Shown: positions 6,238 to 11,041 of the stretch, in pieces
Numbering within the stretch: the stretch's first letter is position 1
Layout of the letters: each line of letters begins with the position of its first letter
From: Acidobacteriota bacterium
GTDB lineage: Bacteria > Acidobacteriota > Terriglobia > Bryobacterales > Bryobacteraceae
Length of the DNA stretch: 11,041 nucleotides
Assembly: GCA_026394095.1 (NCBI GenBank)
Contig: JAPKYY010000431.1
Span: 1-11,041 of the forward strand
Direction of reading: 5' to 3'
Translations under genes and position numbers: made by a program
Notes under the pieces: model-generated
What the model saw: the letters and a program-made list of their open reading frames with translations, nothing else
What the model was told of the DNA's origin: nothing
The model's database searches: none

Positions 6238-7722
6238 GTGCCCTATTTACTTGCACTCGATGAAGGAACGACGAGCGCCCGCGCCGCCGTTTATGATGAG
6301 CAGGCCCAACGCGGCTCCATTGAATCTGTCAGTTTTAATCTGAATTACCCGCATCCCGGCTGGGTGGAAGTGGATGCCGACGTAATCTGGGGATCGCAAC
6401 TGGCTGCCACCCGGCGCGTGCTGGACGTCTCGAAGATTGACCCCAAAGAAATTATTGCTCTGGGTATTACCAACCAACGGGAAACCACCGTGGTTTGGGA
6501 GAAATCCACGGGAAGACCGGTGGGACCCGGAATCGTTTGGCAATGCCGCAGGACTGCTTCGTTTTGTGAAGAACTTTCGCGCGGGCCGAAAAAGCGGATG
6601 ATCGAAGAGCGGACGGGCCTTGTAATCGATGCCTACTTCTCAGGATCAAAGCTGCGCTGGTTGCTCGAACAGACTCCAAATGGAAGAACACGAGCTGCCA
6701 ATGGCGAATTACTCTTTGGCACAATCGATACCTGGTTGATCTGGAAACTGACTGATGGCAAAGTGCACGTCACCGATACGACCAATGCTTCGCGCACGAT
6801 GCTGATGAATCTGAAGACTGGCGAGTGGGATCAGGAATTGCTCGAGATCTTCGACATTCCTGTTGTGATGATGCCCAAGATCGTGGGTTCTCGTGAAGTT
6901 GTTGGAGTTACGTCGGGAGATCTGTTTGGAGCGGAGATTCCAATTGCCGGAATCGCGGGAGACCAACAAGCGGCGCTCTTTGGCCAGGCTTGCTTTCATC
7001 CGGGCCTGACAAAGAACACGTATGGGACGGGTTGTTTTGCCTTGATGCAGACGGGATCGCAAATGCCGGTGTCGGCCAACCGCCTGCTGGCGACACGCGC
7101 AGCCTGCGAAGGCCGTGACCCGCGCTATGCGCTGGAAGGGAGCGTCTTCGTTGGCGGTGCTGCAATGCAGTTTCTACGGGACAACGTGGGTCTTTTTGGT
7201 GATGTAGCGCTGACGGGAGAACTGGCAGCAACTACGCCGGATACGGGTGGAGTGTATCTGGTTCCGGCGTTTACAGGTATGGGTGCTCCCTATTGGGACC
7301 CGGACGCACGTGGGCTGATCTGCGGGCTAACCAGGTCCACTTCGCGGGCACAACTCATCCGGGCATGCCTTGAGAGCATTGCGTATCAGAGCTACGACTT
7401 GTTTGAGGCGATGAAGGCCGATACAGGCCAGGCACTCAAGGAATTGCGGGTGGATGGTGGTGCGGCAGCAAATGACTTCCTGATGCAATTTCAGGCCGAC
7501 CTGCTGGGTTGCCCGGTGGTGCGTCCTATGGATATCGAGAGCACGGCACTTGGGGCCTGTTATCTGGCTGCACTCGGGATTGGACACTTCAAGGAGACCT
7601 CAGAGCTTGAGGGCTTCTGGAGGATCGAGAAGCGCTTTGAGCCGGAGATGCGTCCTGCGGAACGGGGAGCACTGCTGGATGGCTGGCGCACTGCGGTTGG
7701 CAGGGCCCGTACTCAGGCCTAA
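6238..7722 (+). CDS. glpK: GlpK, glycerol kinase (FGGY family)
   Basis: Glycerol kinase phosphorylates glycerol to sn-glycerol 3-phosphate with ATP in the cytoplasm. The product is 494 aa, near the family norm of about 500. Landmarks are LALDEGTTSARA (5-16), ITNQRETTVVWEKSTGRPVG, IVWQCRRT, TGLVIDAYFSGSKLRWLLE, GTIDTWLIWKLTDG, IAGIAGDQQAALFGQ, NTYGTGCF, VPAFTGMGAPYWDPDARG and ELRVDGGAAANDFLMQFQAD. Together these make GlpK far more likely than another FGGY sugar kinase. The GTG at 6238 gives the correct N-terminus; its ribosome-binding site is weak (GGAA at 6222-6225). Where Gram-positive enzymes carry the PTS-phosphorylated histidine (HFYG), this protein reads DLFG, so that control is probably absent. 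It lies 17 bp after the preceding gene. No glpF, glpD or regulator is adjacent. Confidence 0.96.
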   Translation: MPYLLALDEGTTSARAAVYDEQAQRGSIESVSFNLNYPHPGWVEVDADVIWGSQLAATRRVLDVSKIDPKEIIALGITNQRETTVVWEKSTGRPVGPGIVWQCRRTASFCEELSRGPKKRMIEERTGLVIDAYFSGSKLRWLLEQTPNGRTRAANGELLFGTIDTWLIWKLTDGKVHVTDTTNASRTMLMNLKTGEWDQELLEIFDIPVVMMPKIVGSREVVGVTSGDLFGAEIPIAGIAGDQQAALFGQACFHPGLTKNTYGTGCFALMQTGSQMPVSANRLLATRAACEGRDPRYALEGSVFVGGAAMQFLRDNVGLFGDVALTGELAATTPDTGGVYLVPAFTGMGAPYWDPDARGLICGLTRSTSRAQLIRACLESIAYQSYDLFEAMKADTGQALKELRVDGGAAANDFLMQFQADLLGCPVVRPMDIESTALGACYLAALGIGHFKETSELEGFWRIEKRFEPEMRPAERGALLDGWRTAVGRARTQA

Positions 7723-7776
7723 TTTGTCAAAACCTTGTAAACAATTAGTGAAAGTTTAGGTTGTTGTTATTGTCAA

Positions 7777-7800
7777 TCCAGCTCATCTGGTTGGGCTGGA
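7777..7800 (+). terminator. Hairpin downstream of glpK, candidate terminator
   Basis: A 9-bp stem, TCCAGCTCA pairing with TGGGCTGGA with one G-U pair, encloses a 6-nt loop and starts 54 bp after the glpK stop. No T run follows directly, so intrinsic termination is only possible, not shown. A second, smaller hairpin (5-bp stem CACCC/GGGTG, loop TTAG) lies at 7854-7867. Apart from these and the inverted repeat at 7900-7922, I see no gene or RNA in the 225-bp gap 7723-7947, and no convincing -35/-10 pair. Confidence 0.3.
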
Positions 7801-7899
7801 CGCCGAGTATTGTAGTGTTTGTTCCTGCTTTGTAAAAACGGGTGCAGAAATGACACCCTTAGGGGTGCGTAGCTGAAATGTTGCGCCATTGCTTCCCAC

Positions 7900-7922
7900 A
7901 ACAACATCTGGTACATGTTGTT
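7900..7922. promoter_or_regulatory. Perfect 8-bp inverted repeat in the leader of the CHRD gene
   Basis: AACAACAT (7900-7907) and ATGTTGTT (7915-7922) are exact inverted copies separated by CTGGTAC. The repeat ends 25 bp before the ATG at 7948 and just ahead of its ribosome-binding site AAGGGG (7937-7942). It could be an operator for a dimeric regulator or an mRNA leader hairpin. No known binding-site family was recognised. Confidence 0.35.
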
Positions 7923-7947
7923 CACCAACTATTGGTAAGGGGCATCT

Positions 7948-10029
7948 ATGTTTCGAAAATTTCTCGGTCTGGCTCTGTTAGCCACCGTCTCAATGATTCC
8001 TTCTGCATTTGGGCAGAGCGTGGAATCGATTCCGTTCCGGGTCAACATGAGTCCGGCGAATGAAGTGCCGGCTATTGAAGGCCTTGCGGCCACAGGCTTT
8101 GGAACCGTTTGGGTACATGTTGTCCGCGATGCTGCGGGCAAAGTCACCAGCGGAACCGTAGACTTCGGGATTCGCTACCAGTTTCCGGGTGAAGTCACCA
8201 TCACAGGCTTTCATATCCATCGAGGAAATGCCGGAGCCAACGGCCCTGTGCTGCTCGACACCCGGATTAATGGGGCGAATCCCGTTGTAGATGCAACGGG
8301 ACGCGGAGAGATCAAGCGGGCGGTGGAAGTTGCCGCTGGTTCGGCTAATGTAGCCGTGCTGGAAGAATTGATCGCCAGCCCTTCCAGCTTTTACCTGAAC
8401 ATGCACACCACGGTGAATCCTGGTGGGGCAGTGCGCGCACAAATGGTACGTGCAGAGCGCCGCGTCTATGGCGTCATGATGCTGCCAGAGAATGAAGTTC
8501 CTGCGGTGACCTCGAACGCGCGCGGCGTCGGCTTTCTCACGATCCTCGCATCGCTTGAAGCGGGCAGACTGGTGAGCAGCGAAGTTACATTTGACGTGAA
8601 CTACACCGGCTTTGCCGAAGGCACACAGTTCACCGGGATGCATATCCATACAGGTACGAACGGAACCAACGGGCCAGTAACACTGGATACTACGCTGTCG
8701 CGCGCACAGAACATCCTTGCAGGCACGGGTGGAGCTGGAAACTTGCGCTATGTGGTTGATGTCAACGTGGCAACCCCTGCAGCCGTAAACACAATTCTGG
8801 GGATCTGGGCTGACGCAGGATCAGCGTATTGGAATCTTCATACTGTTGCCAATGCCGGCGGTGAGATCCGGGCACAGTTGCGTGAAACAGAACGTTTTTC
8901 GTTCTCTGTTCAGATGAGCCCGGCCAATGAAGTGCCGGCGATTGTTGGGCTGGATGCATCGGCTGCCGGATCCTTCGAAGCCAATTTGCTACGCCGTCCT
9001 GATGGAACAGCTATGGCGGCTTATGGGGTCTTCTCTGTGAACCATCGCTTCCCTGGTGAGACGACTTTCACTGGCCTTCATATTCACAATGGTGCTGCCG
9101 GAGCAAACGGCCCTGTAACTCTCGATAGCGGGATTCGTGCCGGGGCAACCGTTCTGACGGCATCAGGCGTGGGCAATATCTACCGGACAGCAATCCTGTC
9201 GACAGACGCCCAGTTGGCGGGACTTAACAATGTACTGACCAACACGGACAACAACTACCTGAATCTCCACACGACCGTGAACGCGGGAGGAGCCGTTCGC
9301 TCGCAGATCCTGCCAGCGAATACCGCTTTGCCTGTGGTGGAAACCGTAATCAGTGCCGTATCCGACATCAACCTGCGGACGGTCGCGCCCGGCGGATTGA
9401 TGACGATTTTCGGAACGAACCTGGCCAAGCTTGCAGGCAACCTTGATGGCTGGCAGGCTGGCCGAGTGCCTCCTTCGCTTAACGGCACAAGTGTAGATTT
9501 GGGCGGCAGACCAGCTGCGATTCTGAGTGTGAGCCCCCGTTCGATTCTGGCGCAAGCTCCAGTTGATGTCGCCATCGGCAATGCAGATCTGGTAGTGAAG
9601 AGCTCGAACGGCGCAAGCAACAGCTTCCGCGTCGCGGTTGCCCGTGTGGCACCTGCAGTGTTCTTTGATCAGGTTTCAAGCGATGGCAATCGAGCTGTTG
9701 CTTACAATTTGGCTGGAGGCGCGCAGATCACCAAAGATAATCCGGCAGCAGCTGGTACAGCCGTGGGCATCTTTACTACGGGCCTTGGCTTGAGCACTCC
9801 GCCACAACAAACGGGCGATGTCGTTCGTGGCCCGACAGAGCGCTTTACCGGCGTCACCGTCACGGTGGGTGGCCGGGCTGCAACTGAAATGATGTCGATT
9901 CTGATTCCGGGTTATGTCGGTTTCAGCCAGACCATCTTCATGACTCCTGCTGGCTTGACTGGCCCTCAGACACTCGAAATCGAATATCTGGGAGCGAAAT
10001 CAAACCGCACCACTCTCTATATGCGCTAA
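7948..10029 (+). CDS. Secreted protein with three tandem CHRD domains and a TIGR03437 C-terminal module
   Basis: A 693-aa exported protein. MFRKFLGLALLATVSMIPSA plus FGQS is a clear signal peptide. Three CHRD (chordin-type) domains follow at about 28-167, 172-312 and 316-455. Each has an N-terminal NEVPA block (MSPANEVPAI in copies 1 and 3, LPENEVPAV in copy 2), a central HIH-x-G..G-x-NGPV-x-LD block, and a closing (Y/W)-NLHT-type block ending in GG-x-(V/I)-R-x-Q. A TIGR03437-type module occupies about 465-693 (GGLMTIFGTNLAKL, SVDLGGRPAAILSVSPRSIL, VGIFTTGLGLS, TVTVGGRAA). The role is unknown: CHRD domains occur in chordin and in many bacterial secreted proteins, and TIGR03437 is uncharacterised. 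The ATG is supported by AAGGGG with a 5-nt spacer. It is preceded by its own 225-bp intergenic region, so probably begins a transcript that may continue into cobS, 9 bp downstream. Confidence 0.92.
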   Translation: MFRKFLGLALLATVSMIPSAFGQSVESIPFRVNMSPANEVPAIEGLAATGFGTVWVHVVRDAAGKVTSGTVDFGIRYQFPGEVTITGFHIHRGNAGANGPVLLDTRINGANPVVDATGRGEIKRAVEVAAGSANVAVLEELIASPSSFYLNMHTTVNPGGAVRAQMVRAERRVYGVMMLPENEVPAVTSNARGVGFLTILASLEAGRLVSSEVTFDVNYTGFAEGTQFTGMHIHTGTNGTNGPVTLDTTLSRAQNILAGTGGAGNLRYVVDVNVATPAAVNTILGIWADAGSAYWNLHTVANAGGEIRAQLRETERFSFSVQMSPANEVPAIVGLDASAAGSFEANLLRRPDGTAMAAYGVFSVNHRFPGETTFTGLHIHNGAAGANGPVTLDSGIRAGATVLTASGVGNIYRTAILSTDAQLAGLNNVLTNTDNNYLNLHTTVNAGGAVRSQILPANTALPVVETVISAVSDINLRTVAPGGLMTIFGTNLAKLAGNLDGWQAGRVPPSLNGTSVDLGGRPAAILSVSPRSILAQAPVDVAIGNADLVVKSSNGASNSFRVAVARVAPAVFFDQVSSDGNRAVAYNLAGGAQITKDNPAAAGTAVGIFTTGLGLSTPPQQTGDVVRGPTERFTGVTVTVGGRAATEMMSILIPGYVGFSQTIFMTPAGLTGPQTLEIEYLGAKSNRTTLYMR
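8029..9312 (+). repeat. Three tandem CHRD-domain coding repeats
   Basis: Approximate units are 8029-8448, 8461-8883 and 8893-9312, each about 420 bp. Units 1 and 3 are closest at both protein and DNA level; for example, near-identical stretches encode MSPANEVPAI at about 8047 and 8914. Unit 2 is more diverged in its first block. Boundaries come from aligning the NEVPA, HIH and NLHT landmarks by eye. Confidence 0.7.
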
Positions 10030-10038
10030 GACTAGAGG

Positions 10039-10788
10039 ATGGCTTTTAACTGGAATCTGCCTCTGCGCTTTCTTGGCGCTGTGCAGTTTCTCACTTTAGT
10101 ACCTGTTTCAAGATCAACGGTGCCGGTTCACGAATCGGCACCGTTTTTCCCTTTAGTGGGGGCGATGATTGGGCTGGCTTCTGCTGTGCCCATGGCCTGG
10201 CTCTCGTTGCCAGCCGGGATTGAGGCGGCTCTGGTTTTGATGCTCCAACTCTGGATCACCGGGATGTTGCATGAAGATGGATTGGCCGACATCGCAGACG
10301 GCGTGCGCGCAGGAAGAACTCGCGAGAAGATTTTCGAAATCATCAAAGACAGCCGGGTGGGGAGTTTCGGGGCATCGGCGTTATGTGTTGGATTGTTGCT
10401 GCGATGGCAGGGGCTGGAGGCGGTTGGAAATACTTTTGCTTCGCCGTGGCAGGTAATGGGAGTCGTTGCGGCAAGCGAGGGCTTGTCTCGATGCGCGATC
10501 CTTTGGCTGGGGATGACAACGCCTGCGGCTAAGCCAGGTATGGGAGCTTATCTGAGCGAGAACCGTAGTGCTTTTACACTATTGGCTTCGATCCTCTGGG
10601 CGGCTATCTTTTTGGGGATGGCCAGTTTGCAGTTGATTCCATGGATTCTGGGTGGGCTTCTTCTGCTCGTTCTGCTAGCCCGCCATTATTTCATCCTCCG
10701 ATTGGGGGGAGTGGTTGGCGACTGCTTTGGCGCACTGCAACAGGCCAGCGTGATCTATTGCCTGGTGGTTTTTGCATGGCCGAAGTAG
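10039..10788 (+). CDS. cobS: CobS, adenosylcobinamide-GDP ribazoletransferase (cobalamin synthase)
   Basis: CobS is an integral membrane enzyme that joins adenosylcobinamide-GDP to alpha-ribazole (or its 5'-phosphate), completing cobalamin or its phosphate. The 249-aa length fits the family. Motifs are FLGAVQFLTLVPV (11-23), FFPLVGAMIG (36-45), TGMLHEDGLADIADG (74-88, the acidic metal-binding core), EIIKDSRVGSFG (100-111) and RLGGVVGDCFGA (221-232). Several hydrophobic helices are visible, including 44-71 and about 185-214. The ATG at 10039 abuts an AGAGG (10034-10038), which is too close for an ideal Shine-Dalgarno site; a GTG at 10081 is possible but would cut the conserved N-terminal segment. 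The 3' end overlaps the downstream phosphatase gene by 13 nt, a layout suggesting coupled translation. Confidence 0.94.
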   Translation: MAFNWNLPLRFLGAVQFLTLVPVSRSTVPVHESAPFFPLVGAMIGLASAVPMAWLSLPAGIEAALVLMLQLWITGMLHEDGLADIADGVRAGRTREKIFEIIKDSRVGSFGASALCVGLLLRWQGLEAVGNTFASPWQVMGVVAASEGLSRCAILWLGMTTPAAKPGMGAYLSENRSAFTLLASILWAAIFLGMASLQLIPWILGGLLLLVLLARHYFILRLGGVVGDCFGALQQASVIYCLVVFAWPK

Positions 10789-11041
10789 TGTTGATCCGGC
10801 ATGGAGAACCAACTCTTCGAGGTGTCTTTTTGGGTTCGACTGATCCTGGCTTGAGCCAAGCTGGAATTGATCAGGCCCGTGCATTGCGCGTCAACCTGGA
10901 CTGGCCTGTTTATGTCAGCACCATGCGCAGAGCAACCGAAACAGCAGAGGCGATTGGATTGAAATATGAAGTCGTTCATGACTTTCGAGAAATCGATTAT
11001 GGGCCGTGGGAAGGCTTGAGCTGGACAGAGATCGAAGAACG
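10776..11041 (+). CDS. cobC: Histidine phosphatase, likely CobC alpha-ribazole phosphatase (3' end outside window)
   Basis: Eighty-eight codons of a histidine phosphatase (phosphoglycerate-mutase-like) protein, cut by the window end. MAEVVLIRHGEPTLRG carries the catalytic RHG (R8, H9, G10) with E11. The second block VYVSTMRRATETAEAIG contains the usual arginine and T-A pair, and FREIDYGPWEGLSWTEIEE matches the E-x-D-x-G-x-W-E-G stretch of the CobC/GpmB branch. In this family CobC removes the 5'-phosphate of alpha-ribazole, or of cobalamin phosphate, next to the CobS step. The direct overlap with cobS supports that over a generic phosphatase. The ATG lies inside the cobS 3' end, with GGTGG at 10764-10768 as a plausible ribosome-binding site. 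The second catalytic histidine is beyond the window. Confidence 0.85.
   Translation, partial: MAEVVLIRHGEPTLRGVFLGSTDPGLSQAGIDQARALRVNLDWPVYVSTMRRATETAEAIGLKYEVVHDFREIDYGPWEGLSWTEIEE

Noticed and set aside
7723..7947. Possible small RNA or riboswitch in the glpK-CHRD gap
   Set aside because: Only short isolated hairpins are present, with no cobalamin-box or other riboswitch core that I can recognise and no clear promoter.
7990..8649. Minus-strand open frame of 219 codons
   Set aside because: It is antisense to the first two CHRD domains; the plus-strand frame has clear domain repeats and a ribosome-binding site, and the antisense translation looks compositionally random.
8029..9312. Tandem repeats as a possible CRISPR array or satellite
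   Set aside because: The period is about 420 bp, is in frame and encodes CHRD domains; there are no short direct repeats with unique spacers.

Overview
This window looks like chromosomal DNA of an acidobacterium, most likely from the Solibacter/Bryobacter side of the phylum. The main clue is the repeated C-terminal module of the TIGR03437 type, a domain expanded in Candidatus Solibacter and its relatives. It ends three intact secreted proteins here, and a fourth, broken copy is also present. This placement is inferred from domain content; no rRNA or other marker is in view.

Layout. Bases 1-942 (minus strand) hold the N-terminal third of uvrA (nucleotide excision repair). A 47-bp divergent gap follows, and everything after it reads on the plus strand. 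First is mutY (990-2003, adenine glycosylase), so two DNA-repair genes share one very short control region. Next come two tandem paralogous secreted proteins (2008-3384 and 3430-4758). Each has an export signal, one haem-c-like cysteine/histidine motif, a beta-rich domain resembling the 'choice-of-anchor V' type, and a TIGR03437 module. A perfect 16-bp hairpin follows the second one. After it lies a TIGR03437 protein split into two frames (4765-5139 and 5136-5474) that lacks the middle of the domain, probably a decayed third paralogue.

The second half starts with an exported glycine-zipper protein with faint VirB10-like features (5507-6220). Glycerol kinase glpK (6238-7722) follows. A 225-bp intergenic stretch with three small hairpins or inverted repeats leads to a 693-aa secreted protein of three tandem CHRD domains plus a TIGR03437 module (7948-10029). 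The window closes with cobS (10039-10788) and the start of a cobC-like histidine phosphatase (10776-11041, cut by the window end). These two form a small unit for the last steps of cobalamin nucleotide-loop assembly.

Functional reading. The housekeeping genes (uvrA, mutY, glpK, cobS, cobC) are ordinary. The lineage-specific part is the block of envelope or extracellular proteins at 2008-6220 and 7948-10029. No tRNA, rRNA, CRISPR array, transposase or phage gene was seen. I did not find a convincing new multi-gene system. The most interesting material is the pair of putative haem-binding TIGR03437 proteins, the broken third copy beside them, and the triple-CHRD fusion.
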